Of a DNA stretch of 33,163 nucleotides, positions 15,975-23,792 are shown in pieces (position 1 is the stretch's first letter; each line of letters opens with the position of its first letter). Position numbers and translations under genes: made by a program. Origin of the DNA: an uncultured Clostridium sp. (GTDB taxonomy: Bacteria > Bacillota > Clostridia > TANB77 > CAG-508); NCBI GenBank assembly GCA_948436975.1, contig CAOJJB010000022.1, positions 1-33,163 on the forward strand, given 5' to 3'. The notes below the pieces were generated by a model. That model was given only the letters and a program-made list of their open reading frames with translations, searched no databases and was not told the DNA's origin.

Positions 15975-16814
15975 ATGGCAATAATAGGTTTTTGGAGTGG
16001 TAGCAAAAAAGAAACAGGACAAACATTAGCAATTACATCAATAGCAACACATATGGCAATACAACACAATTATAAAATATTATTAATAGATGCAACATTT
16101 GATGATGACACAATGGAAAGATGTTTTTGGAATGTAAATGATAAAAAAAGTGTTTCAAAATTGCTAACTAAAGGAAAATTAGACATATCTTCTGGTGCAG
16201 AAGGATTATTAAGTGCAGTTGCAAGTAATAAAACAACACCAGAAATTGTAAAAAATTATACAAGAGTTGTCTTTAATAATAGATTAGATGTTTTATGTGG
16301 ATTAAAAACACAATCACCAGAAGAATTTACTAAGGCATTAATACATTATAATGATTTAGTAAAAACAGCAGATAAATACTATGATATGGTTTTTGTAGAC
16401 ATGGAGAAAACATTAAAATATGAAACAACAAAATTATTATTAGCAGAATCAAATTTAATAGTTTATAATTTTACTAAAAATAGAAAACAAGCAGATGAAT
16501 ATTTAGAACATTTGCAAGAAGACAAAGAAGTGTTAGACAGAAAAAAAATATTACCATTACTTTCAAATGCTGATAGTAATGCACTATATAATGCTAAGAA
16601 TCTTACAAGATATATAGGAGAAAGAAAAGAAATACCTTCAATTCCTTATAATTCAACTTTTGTAAGAGTAGCATCAGAGGCAGGAGTAGCAAATTATTTC
16701 TTAAAAAACAGAATGTCATCAACACATGATAAAGATGCAGACTTTACTAATTCTGTTGAACATGCTTGTCAAAGAATTATAAAAAAATTAGAAGAGCTAA
16801 AATACAAGGTATAA
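15975..16814 (+). CDS. CpaE/TadZ-like ParA-family ATPase with altered Walker A
   Basis: 279 residues, starting behind AGGAGG. The P-loop position reads GFWSGSKKETGQT (about 5-17): the signature lysine is kept but the GK(T/S) lysine is Gln. KILLIDATFDDD (about 35-46) is the Walker A' region with its aspartate, and YDMVFVDME (about 138-146) is the Walker B strand. The rest follows the MinD/ParA fold. In Tad systems such proteins localise the machine at a pole or focus. Here two homologues stand in tandem, and both have lost parts of the catalytic loop. The assignment to TadZ/CpaE rests on fold and position. Confidence 0.75.
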   Translation: MAIIGFWSGSKKETGQTLAITSIATHMAIQHNYKILLIDATFDDDTMERCFWNVNDKKSVSKLLTKGKLDISSGAEGLLSAVASNKTTPEIVKNYTRVVFNNRLDVLCGLKTQSPEEFTKALIHYNDLVKTADKYYDMVFVDMEKTLKYETTKLLLAESNLIVYNFTKNRKQADEYLEHLQEDKEVLDRKKILPLLSNADSNALYNAKNLTRYIGERKEIPSIPYNSTFVRVASEAGVANYFLKNRMSSTHDKDADFTNSVEHACQRIIKKLEELKYKV

Positions 16815-16815
16815 A

Positions 16816-16838
16816 CTTTAAAATAACAAGTTTTAAAG
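16816..16838 (+). other. 8-bp stem-loop immediately before the motor ATPase ribosome binding site
   Basis: CTTTAAAA (16816-16823) pairs perfectly with TTTTAAAG (16831-16838). The 3' arm runs into GGAAGGAG, the ribosome binding site of the 16851 gene. It could tune translation or processing between the two genes. It is short and AT-rich. Confidence 0.35.
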
Positions 16839-16850
16839 GAAGGAGCTTTT

Positions 16851-19015
16851 ATGAATATAACAAATATTGCTTTTACATTCGTTGTAGTAGTTGTAGTAGT
16901 ATCAGCTATAGTACACATGATAAGAAAAAATAAAAATGAATTAGTAGATACTATGGAAATTGATGACAAAACTTTTACATTAGAAAAAATGATTAAGTTT
17001 GTTAAACAAAGACTAGACGAAATAACAAAAATAAACTTATATGACATAGGTTTATCAGAAGAAGAACTAAAAAGAAGAAGAGCCAAAAAATATGAATTAA
17101 AGAAAGCCTTAAAAGGTTGTACATATGGTGATGTTAATGATAAGAAATATGTTAAAGAATTAATATATGATTTATTATCAAAAGAATATGGAGTAGATGA
17201 AACAAATATATCAAAAGCAATACCTTTTGATACACCATCTTTACTTACATCACAAGATAAGTTTGATATTTTAATTCATGAATATAAAAAGAATTTTGCA
17301 TATGAAGCTCTAACAGAACTTATAAAAAAATATGATTTAGCTAGACTAAAATATGTAGAAGGTGAATCAAAACCTTGTTATGTTATAACAAATGAAGAAA
17401 TAGATGAAATTTATGAAAAAGAACAAATTCAATTAGAATTTGATGATAAATTACAAGTAATAGTACAAAGAATATATCAAAAATATAAAGGTTTTAGTAG
17501 TATAGATGAAATAAGAGATATGAATATAGATGGTGTATCTGGAGGTACATCAGGACTACCAGAATCATTTTTAAGTCAAGTTGCACAAACAGATGGAGAT
17601 TATTTAAAACAAGCAATGGAATCAAAAATACCAAGAGCATGTGATGCTATATGGATATTTTTCCAAGGTAAATCAATAAGACTTGCATTCCTATCATTTG
17701 GAACAGAAGCAGAATTAAAAAGAGTATGTCAAAATATATACAAATATAACAATCCAGGTCAGTTATCAGACACAAATGGTTATAAAATTAATGAAATGAA
17801 AGACGGTTCTCGTGTTGTTGTTGTAAGACCAAGCATGTGCGAAACATGGGCATTTTTCGTAAGAAAGTTTGACGTAAAAAGAGCTACACTAGAACAAATA
17901 GTTAAATTTGATGGAAAAGAAGAAGCAATAGAATTATTAAAATACTTGGTAAAAGGTGCAAGAATTATAGCATTAACAGGAGAGCAAGGTTGTCGGAAAA
18001 ACAACAATGCTTATGGCAATGATAGAAAATATATATGAAACAATGAACCTTCGTATAACAGAAACTGCATTCGAGTTACATTTAAGAAAAATATATCCAA
18101 CAAGAAATATAGTATCAATGCGTGAAACTGAAACAATTTCTGGACAAGACTGTTTGGACGTACAGAAAAAGACTGATGGTTCTGTTAATATAATTCGGAG
18201 AGGTTGCAACAGACCCCGTAGCATCTTGGATGATCCAATCAGCACAGGTTGCTTCTAAATTTACATTATTTACACACCATGCTAAAACATTTCCAAACCT
18301 AGTTACAGCACTTCGTAACTCAATGTTAAGAACAGGTGTGTTTAAAGATGAACAAACAGCAGCAGAACAAGTTGTACAAGTATTGAACTTTAATATTCAC
18401 TTAGTAAAAGACTTTAGAGGTAGACGTTACATAGAAAGAATAACAGAATGTATACCAGTAGAAGAAAAAAATGAGTATACATTTGATCATAGAAATGAAA
18501 AAACATTAGAAGGAAAATTTGATAAATTTTTCGACAATGCAACAATATTTTTCACAAAACAAACAAATAGAGAATTATATAAATATCGTAATATATTAGA
18601 ATTTGTTGATGATTCATATGTATTAACAAATCCTATTTCAGATGAAAATATTAGGGGAATGAGAGAAAACATGAATGATGCAGATATTGAAGCTTTTGAT
18701 CAATTCCTAGAAAGAAATTGGGGAATAAAACCTCCAAAACTAGCTGTATATGATGAAGAAGGTAGAGAAATAAAAGGAGAAGGTGCAGACGAACAAAGAC
18801 AAACTAGAAGAGTTCCAGTGGCTACAACTCAAAGACCTGTAAGAGAAGGAATGCCAAGAAGAACATCTAGAACATCAAGTGAAAGACCTACTCAAAGACC
18901 TGCTACACAAAGACCACCAGTTAGAAAAAGACCAGTAAGTAGCACAAATGCTACAAATACAGCTGTAAGAAGAAGACCACCAGTATTAAAAGATTTTGAC
19001 TTAGATGAAGAATAA
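16851..19015 (+). CDS. cpaF: CpaF/TadA-type motor ATPase interrupted by two +1 frameshifts
   Basis: This is the pilus secretion ATPase, a hexameric AAA-like motor of the GspE/VirB11 superfamily. Read straight it stops at 18038. Skipping C17994 and C18196 gives a continuous 720-residue protein. Restored motifs are Walker A GEQGCGKTT (377-385), an acidic MRETETISG segment, Walker B-like NIIGEV (446-451) and the His box THHAKT just after. A hydrophobic helix at about 5-22 is unusual for this normally soluble family. The C-terminal ~70 residues are rich in Arg, Pro and Thr. Both extra bases create an in-frame CGG. Everything downstream of the shifts is well conserved and uncorrupted, so a long-dead pseudogene is unlikely; programmed frameshift or sequence error remain open. 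Confidence 0.8.
17991..17999 (+). other. First +1 frameshift site: TGT C GGA AAA within Walker A
   Basis: Codon 381 is TGT (17991-17993). The next in-frame codon is CGG (17994-17996). Skipping C17994 gives GGA AAA ACA ACA, which completes the GCGKTT of Walker A. Upstream lie Shine-Dalgarno-like AGGAGAG (about 17978-17984) and AAGG (17986-17989), the latter four bases before CGG, which could stimulate shifting. Without the shift the ribosome stops at 18038. Confidence 0.75.
18193..18201 (+). other. Second +1 frameshift site: ATT C GGA GAG at the Walker B-like motif
   Basis: In the frame set by the first shift, ATT (18193-18195) is followed by CGG (18196-18198). Skipping C18196 gives GGA GAG GTT, completing IIGEV with the catalytic-type glutamate. 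Without the shift translation stops at 18258. No Shine-Dalgarno-like sequence precedes this site. The zero-frame CGG and the +1-frame GGA are the same as at the first site. Confidence 0.75.
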
Positions 19016-19047
19016 TTCTCATAGAGAAAGAGAGGTGTAATAGTTAG

Positions 19048-21123
19048 ATGACACAAGATGTATTATTATATTTTATTGCTGGATTAGGTGGAGTTTTTGT
19101 AATACTTGTATTAGCATATTATCTTATAAGTAAAAAAATGCAAACAAAAGAAACTAAATATGTAAGATCACTGGTTGAAGGAACTAGAAATTCTACTCTT
19201 AGTATGGAAGTATTTTATCAAAAATTCTATATTACATGTACAAAATATCCAGTATTAAGAAGATATGCATTAAAATTAAGAAGAAGACTAGAGATTATAA
19301 ACCTTGAAGATGAATATCTAACTAGAAAACAAGTAGCTAAAATATTATTTAAAGCACTTTTAATTGTTATACCATTAACATTTTTTACGATATATATGAC
19401 ACATGAGAATTATTTAGTAATGAGTTCTATATTATTATTTGAATATTTCTTCTTAGAAACGCTCTTAGAAGGTATGGTAGATGGAATAGATAATAAATTA
19501 TTAAAAGAGCAATTAGATTTTTTTGCAGAAATAAGACATGCTTATCATGAATTTAACATGGTTGAAGAAGCAATATATGATGTAGCACAAGATGATGAAA
19601 AAGAAGTATCAAGACAAGCTGAAAAAATATATGAAGTATTAATTTCAGATGATCCAGAAACAGAACTTGAAAAATATTATGATATAGCACCAAATAGTTT
19701 TTTAAAAGAATTTGCAGGAGTTTCTTATTTAACAAAAGAATTTGGTGATAGAAAAGACAAAGATGGAGCATCTTTATACTTAAAAAATTTAAATAATATA
19801 ACACAAGAAATGCAAATAGAAATTTTAAAAAGAGATAAATTAGACTATGTATTTCAAAGTTTATCTATGATAGCTGCTTTACCAATACTATTTTTAGATA
19901 CAGTAAAAAATTGGGCAATAGGTCAATTCTCTTTTACAAGACAGTTTTACAATGGTACAGGTGGATTTATGATGCAAATTGCTTTAATAGGATTAACATT
20001 CTTGTCATTTGCACTTACAAGAAAATTAAAAGATAATGGTAGTGTAAATGTTGCTAAAAATATGGAAAATCCTTGGCAAGCGAAATTATATAAAAAGAAA
20101 TTACCTAAAAAGATTGTAGACTATTTTATTCCTAAAAAAGGAACAAAAGAATATAGAAAAAATATACAATTATTAAAAGACTCTGCTTCAAAATTAAAAA
20201 TGGAGTGGTTATACATAAATAGAATAACATATGCAATAGTAGCTTTTATAGTATCATTTGTAATATTATTTTCAGCTCATAAAATGGCTATAAATTTTCA
20301 GTTCACAGAACCAACATCAGATTATAACTTACTTGGTACTATGTCTGAATCTCAAGAAAAGAAAGCGATAGAAACAACAGAAAAAGATAATGTATTTTTA
20401 CGTAAGTATCAATATGATTATAATGTAACAAAAGAAAAATTAGCAAAAGAAGTAGCAGAATCAGATGAATATGGTGGCAGTGGTGAAGAAGAACTAAATA
20501 CTATTACAGACAGGATTTGGGAAAAACTACAAATAGTTCAATCTGAATATATTAGATGGTTTGAAGTTTTAATAGCTCTTATAATAATGATAATTGGATA
20601 TCAAGTTCCAATTTGGTTACTTATGTTCCAAAAAGTTATGAGGCAAATGGATATGGAAAATGAAGTTATGCAATTTCAAACTATTATATTAATGCTTATG
20701 AAGATTGAAAGAGTAAATGTTGAAATGATTCTTGAATGGTTAGAGAGATATTCTAACATATTTAGAGAACCAATTAGTAAATGTGTTAATAACTACGAAA
20801 GTGGACCTTGGGAAGCTTTAGAAGAACTTAAAAACGATATTTCTTTTAAACAATTAATAAGAATAGTTGAAAGTTTGCAAGCTGCTGTTGAACAAATTCC
20901 AATAAGAGAAGCTTTTGATGAGTTAGATACTGAAAGAGCTTATCATCAAGAGAAAAGAAAAGAATCTAATGAAAGAACAATTTCTAAAAAATCAATGATT
21001 GGTAAAGTTATAGGATTTGCTCCTATGGTATCATTGTTTGTTGGATATTTAATAGTACCATTATGTGTAATTGGTATGACAAGTATGACATCAGCCTTTG
21101 ATAGTATGTCATCAATGATGTAG
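19048..21123 (+). CDS. TadB/TadC-like inner-membrane platform protein, 691 aa
   Basis: A polytopic protein with likely membrane helices near residues 5-27, 99-118, 122-140, 266-285, 304-324, 391-414, 504-528 and 649-678. The C-terminal part (about 530-691) has the F-domain pattern of type II secretion/Tad platforms: Q-x-x-x-x-L-M-L-M-x-I-E-R, then a helical bundle, then a final pair of helices ending in Ser/Met. Typical TadB and TadC are ~300 residues each, so this looks like a fusion or duplication covering both. It follows the motor ATPase, its expected partner, after 32 bases. Shine-Dalgarno AGAGGTG. Family call by topology and context. Confidence 0.7.
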   Translation: MTQDVLLYFIAGLGGVFVILVLAYYLISKKMQTKETKYVRSLVEGTRNSTLSMEVFYQKFYITCTKYPVLRRYALKLRRRLEIINLEDEYLTRKQVAKILFKALLIVIPLTFFTIYMTHENYLVMSSILLFEYFFLETLLEGMVDGIDNKLLKEQLDFFAEIRHAYHEFNMVEEAIYDVAQDDEKEVSRQAEKIYEVLISDDPETELEKYYDIAPNSFLKEFAGVSYLTKEFGDRKDKDGASLYLKNLNNITQEMQIEILKRDKLDYVFQSLSMIAALPILFLDTVKNWAIGQFSFTRQFYNGTGGFMMQIALIGLTFLSFALTRKLKDNGSVNVAKNMENPWQAKLYKKKLPKKIVDYFIPKKGTKEYRKNIQLLKDSASKLKMEWLYINRITYAIVAFIVSFVILFSAHKMAINFQFTEPTSDYNLLGTMSESQEKKAIETTEKDNVFLRKYQYDYNVTKEKLAKEVAESDEYGGSGEEELNTITDRIWEKLQIVQSEYIRWFEVLIALIIMIIGYQVPIWLLMFQKVMRQMDMENEVMQFQTIILMLMKIERVNVEMILEWLERYSNIFREPISKCVNNYESGPWEALEELKNDISFKQLIRIVESLQAAVEQIPIREAFDELDTERAYHQEKRKESNERTISKKSMIGKVIGFAPMVSLFVGYLIVPLCVIGMTSMTSAFDSMSSMM

Positions 21124-21136
21124 AAAGGTAGAATAT

Positions 21137-21943
21137 ATGGAAAATGCTGCTAAAGCCCTAGAAATTGCAGGTGGAATTTTATTAGCTGTAATAATAATGG
21201 CATTAATTGTATACTTTTTTTCTAATATTGGTGTATTTCCTCAGCAAGAAGAAACTATGGAATCTGCAGAGCAACTTTCTAAATTTAATTTAGAGTATGA
21301 AGTTTATGAAAAGTCTGCTATGTATGGTGTTGATGTTATTTCTTGTTTAAACAAGGCTAAAAGTAATAATGATAAGTACATTGAGGGTGGAGGATTTTTG
21401 TCTGGTAATAAGTATAATGATGAATTTACTGTTGATATATGGGTAAAGTTACTTGATCATTTAGAAGAAGAAATTGAAATATATTATATTAATAAAGATG
21501 CTATAACAGGAAAAGAAATAGAAACATTATATACAGATACATCTACATCACGACATTTAGATGTATTAGGCATAGAAGAAATAAATAAGAACACTTCTAC
21601 TAGTACAGATTATTATACAGAATTCTTAAGCAATGATAAATTATATTCGCAATCAAAAAAATTAAATAAAAGTATGTATTTAACTAAAGATGGAGGAACA
21701 CATAATGGATATTATTCTATTAAAGATAATCAAGTAATAGATTTATTGAAATTTGCATCTAAAAATCCAAAAATGGAAATAAAAAATTCAAAAAAAGACG
21801 AATATCGTATTTGGAGTAAGGCGGTTTGGAAAACTGCATTATATGATTTTAAAACAAGATTTTTTAGATGTACAGGTATAGAATATAGTGCAACCACTGG
21901 AAGAGTAAATAAAGTAACTTTTGAAGAAATAAATAAGAAATAG
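21137..21943 (+). CDS. Pilin-like protein 1 (MENA-type N-terminus), 268 aa
   Basis: The first residues MENAAKALEIAGGILL lead straight into a single hydrophobic helix (about 9-30), as in a type IV-like pilin, but there is no basic leader peptide with a prepilin cleavage site. The external part has the shared motif F-N-x-x-Y-x-x-Y followed by G-V-D-V-I-S-C-L-N-K-A-K-S-N-N (about 51-78) and ends with F-R-C-T-G-I-E-Y and G-R-V-N-K-V-T-F-E. These motifs recur in the genes at 21974 and 22667, and partly in 23189, so they form a paralogous family. It starts 13 bases after the platform gene. Probably a minor or major pilus subunit. Confidence 0.7.
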   Translation: MENAAKALEIAGGILLAVIIMALIVYFFSNIGVFPQQEETMESAEQLSKFNLEYEVYEKSAMYGVDVISCLNKAKSNNDKYIEGGGFLSGNKYNDEFTVDIWVKLLDHLEEEIEIYYINKDAITGKEIETLYTDTSTSRHLDVLGIEEINKNTSTSTDYYTEFLSNDKLYSQSKKLNKSMYLTKDGGTHNGYYSIKDNQVIDLLKFASKNPKMEIKNSKKDEYRIWSKAVWKTALYDFKTRFFRCTGIEYSATTGRVNKVTFEEINKK

Positions 21944-21973
21944 ATAAATAGAAATTTATATTAGGAGAGTAAA

Positions 21974-22612
21974 ATGGAGAATGCTTCAAGAGCTCTAATT
22001 ATTGCAGGTACAGTTCTAATGGGAGTATTACTTATGGGAATATTTGCATATGTATTTAGAGCAGGATCTAGAGTAAGTGAAAATTATGATAGAAAACAGC
22101 AATCAGAACAATTAGAATTATATAATTCTAGATTTGAATTGTATCATAAAAGTGATAATACAATTATGGAATTAATAACAGTAGCAAATTTAGCACATAG
22201 TGTTAATGAAGAATGTGAGTATGATATTACTAATGCTGTTGAAATTGTAATTAATACACAAAGAAATAAAATATTTCGCATTTCTCCCCAAAAACCTTTA
22301 GACAGAAATGAAATTCTTAATGGAAGTACTGATACAGCTAATAGTATATCAATTTACAATTTAGCAACTAAAAATCTAACAGATTTAGGATTAGAAACAA
22401 ATAATAATATATTTTTAGGAACAGATACATTAGCTGAAACTAAATATAAAGATGCACCTGATGAAGATGGAAATCCTATTAAAAAGACTGTTTATAAATA
22501 TTTATTTAATTGTACAGAAATTGAATATGCAGATAATCATAATGGAAAAGTTTCAAAAATGGTATTTGAAATGCAATACAATGCATCTAATTGGGAATAT
22601 GTGAGACCTTAA
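21974..22612 (+). CDS. Pilin-like protein 2 (MENA-type N-terminus), 212 aa
   Basis: Starts MENASRALIIAGTVLMG with a hydrophobic helix at about 8-28, then an acidic-polar ectodomain. The segment L-Y-N-S-R-F-E-L-Y (about 47-55) aligns with the same segment in the neighbouring pilin-like genes, and the C-terminus F-N-C-T-E-I-E-Y ... G-K-V-S-K-M-V-F-E matches gene 21137 closely. AGGAG precedes the ATG. It is 30 bases after the previous pilin-like gene and shares its reading direction, so the two are probably co-expressed. No leader peptide is visible. Confidence 0.7.
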   Translation: MENASRALIIAGTVLMGVLLMGIFAYVFRAGSRVSENYDRKQQSEQLELYNSRFELYHKSDNTIMELITVANLAHSVNEECEYDITNAVEIVINTQRNKIFRISPQKPLDRNEILNGSTDTANSISIYNLATKNLTDLGLETNNNIFLGTDTLAETKYKDAPDEDGNPIKKTVYKYLFNCTEIEYADNHNGKVSKMVFEMQYNASNWEYVRP

Positions 22613-22622
22613 AACAAAAATA

Positions 22623-22651
22623 TTGTAAATATTTGTTGAATATGATATAAT
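22623..22651 (+). promoter_or_regulatory. Internal extended -10 promoter within the pilin gene block
   Basis: TTGTAA (22623-22628), exactly 17 bases, then TATAAT (22646-22651) preceded by TG (extended -10). It lies in the 54-base gap before the 22667 gene and overlaps a small AAATATT/AATATTT hairpin. It would let the 22667 and 23189 genes be transcribed separately from the upstream machinery genes. Confidence 0.6.
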
Positions 22652-22666
22652 AAAAGTAGGTATGTT

Positions 22667-23101
22667 ATGAAAAAGATTCTAGCTGTAATATTAATTGTAA
22701 TGATTATAGTTGTAACATTTTTTGTATTAAATTATAAGAATTTACAAACAAAAAAACAAGAAATAAATAATTTTAATTTAGTATATGAAAATTATAATAA
22801 AGACAATCTTAATGGATTAGATATTACAACATTAATAAATAAAGCAACAAGTAATAATGAAAAATATTCAATACCAAAAGATGAACAAGGATTATATGTA
22901 TTAGATGATGAATATAGTATTGAAATATATGTAACTATGATAATAAATGAAACTACATATAGAATGGAAAGAATAGATAGTTTAGGAATAAATTCTTTTG
23001 TAGCATATTTTGGACAAGTTAGTTTTAAATGTACAGATATACAATATCATCAAAAAACAGGAAGAATTGCTTCTATGACATTTGAAGCTAAAGAATACTA
23101 A
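22667..23101 (+). CDS. Pilin-like protein 3, 144 aa, with a basic N-terminus
   Basis: Starts MKKILAVILIVMIIV, a basic start and membrane helix (about 4-22), unlike the MENA start of its paralogues. The ectodomain clearly belongs to the same family: N-N-F-N-L-V-Y-E-N-Y, then G-L-D-I-T-T-L-I-N-K-A-T-S-N-N-E-K-Y (about 48-66), and F-K-C-T-D-I-Q-Y ... G-R-I-A-S-M-T-F-E at the C-terminus. It is a compact version of the 21137 protein. The different N-terminus suggests a minor subunit or an anchor protein. The strong promoter just upstream serves it; it has only a weak AGG-type ribosome binding site. Confidence 0.7.
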   Translation: MKKILAVILIVMIIVVTFFVLNYKNLQTKKQEINNFNLVYENYNKDNLNGLDITTLINKATSNNEKYSIPKDEQGLYVLDDEYSIEIYVTMIINETTYRMERIDSLGINSFVAYFGQVSFKCTDIQYHQKTGRIASMTFEAKEY

Positions 23102-23188
23102 AATTGTTTTTAATGTTATACTAGAAAAAATTTGAAATCTAGTTAATTAAAATAAAATATAAATTATAATTCAAAGGAGGAAGAAGTT

Positions 23189-23665
23189 ATGGAGAATGCT
23201 TCAAAAGCACTTTTGATAGCTGGTGCAATTTTATTAGCTATTTTAATCATCGCTATAGGTATGTTTATATATTCTAGCGCACAAAGTAATGTAGAAAGTT
23301 CAATAACACAAATGACAACACAAGAAGTTCAAGCTTTTAATAGTCAATTTACATCTTATGAAGGAATGCAGGCAGGTGCAAATGTTAAAGCTTTAATAGG
23401 TAGATTATTAGGTAATGCTAAAACATATGAAGATGAAGCGGGGAAGGTTCCAACAGTAGTTTTCAATAATAATGGTACTAGTAAATCAGCTAATAATGCT
23501 GAATATAATGCAGGTGCAGATGATGGAAATAAAACTTTAGACTATGTGAATAATTTGAATGTTTTAAGACAAGTTATTGATTTGAAACATGAATATAAAG
23601 TGATAATGAATACAGGTACATCAGGATTAATAAATCAAATAACAATATATTATACACCTGAATAA
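23189..23665 (+). CDS. Pilin-like protein 4, candidate major subunit, 158 aa
   Basis: Starts MENASKALLIAGAILLA with a strong hydrophobic helix (about 8-28). The F-N-S-Q-F-T-S-Y and N-V-K-A-L-I-G-R-L-L-G-N motifs (about 49-76) align with the other pilin-like genes, while the C-terminus lacks the F-x-C-T motif. It has the best ribosome binding site of the block (AAAGGAGG) and is followed by a perfect 13-bp stem-loop (23682-23713) that could stabilise or end its transcript. The composition is Gly/Ala/Asn/Thr-rich, as expected for an abundant fibre subunit. I infer it is the major pilin; this is not proven. Confidence 0.7.
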   Translation: MENASKALLIAGAILLAILIIAIGMFIYSSAQSNVESSITQMTTQEVQAFNSQFTSYEGMQAGANVKALIGRLLGNAKTYEDEAGKVPTVVFNNNGTSKSANNAEYNAGADDGNKTLDYVNNLNVLRQVIDLKHEYKVIMNTGTSGLINQITIYYTPE

Positions 23666-23681
23666 TACTAATAAAAATTTT

Positions 23682-23713
23682 AAGATAGCTATAAACTATT
23701 TTATAGCTATCTT
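23682..23713 (+). terminator. Perfect 13-bp stem-loop after the candidate major pilin
   Basis: AAGATAGCTATAA (23682-23694) pairs fully with TTATAGCTATCTT (23701-23713) around a six-base loop. There is no U-run after it on the plus strand, so it may be a leaky terminator or an mRNA 3' stabiliser. The rest of the gap to 23792 is simple AT-rich sequence with AATATAT-like repeats. Confidence 0.6.
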
Positions 23714-23792
23714 AGATAATATAAATACATAATAAGTAATATATAGTAAGATATATTATTTATTATATATTTATATAAAGAAAGGAAAACGA

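Noticed and set aside
18007-19015. Two separate genes downstream of the first ATPase fragment (18007-18258 and 18230-19015)
   Set aside because: Their sequences continue the ATPase exactly, with motifs completed across the junctions, and neither has a proper ribosome binding site. They are parts of one frame-shifted gene.
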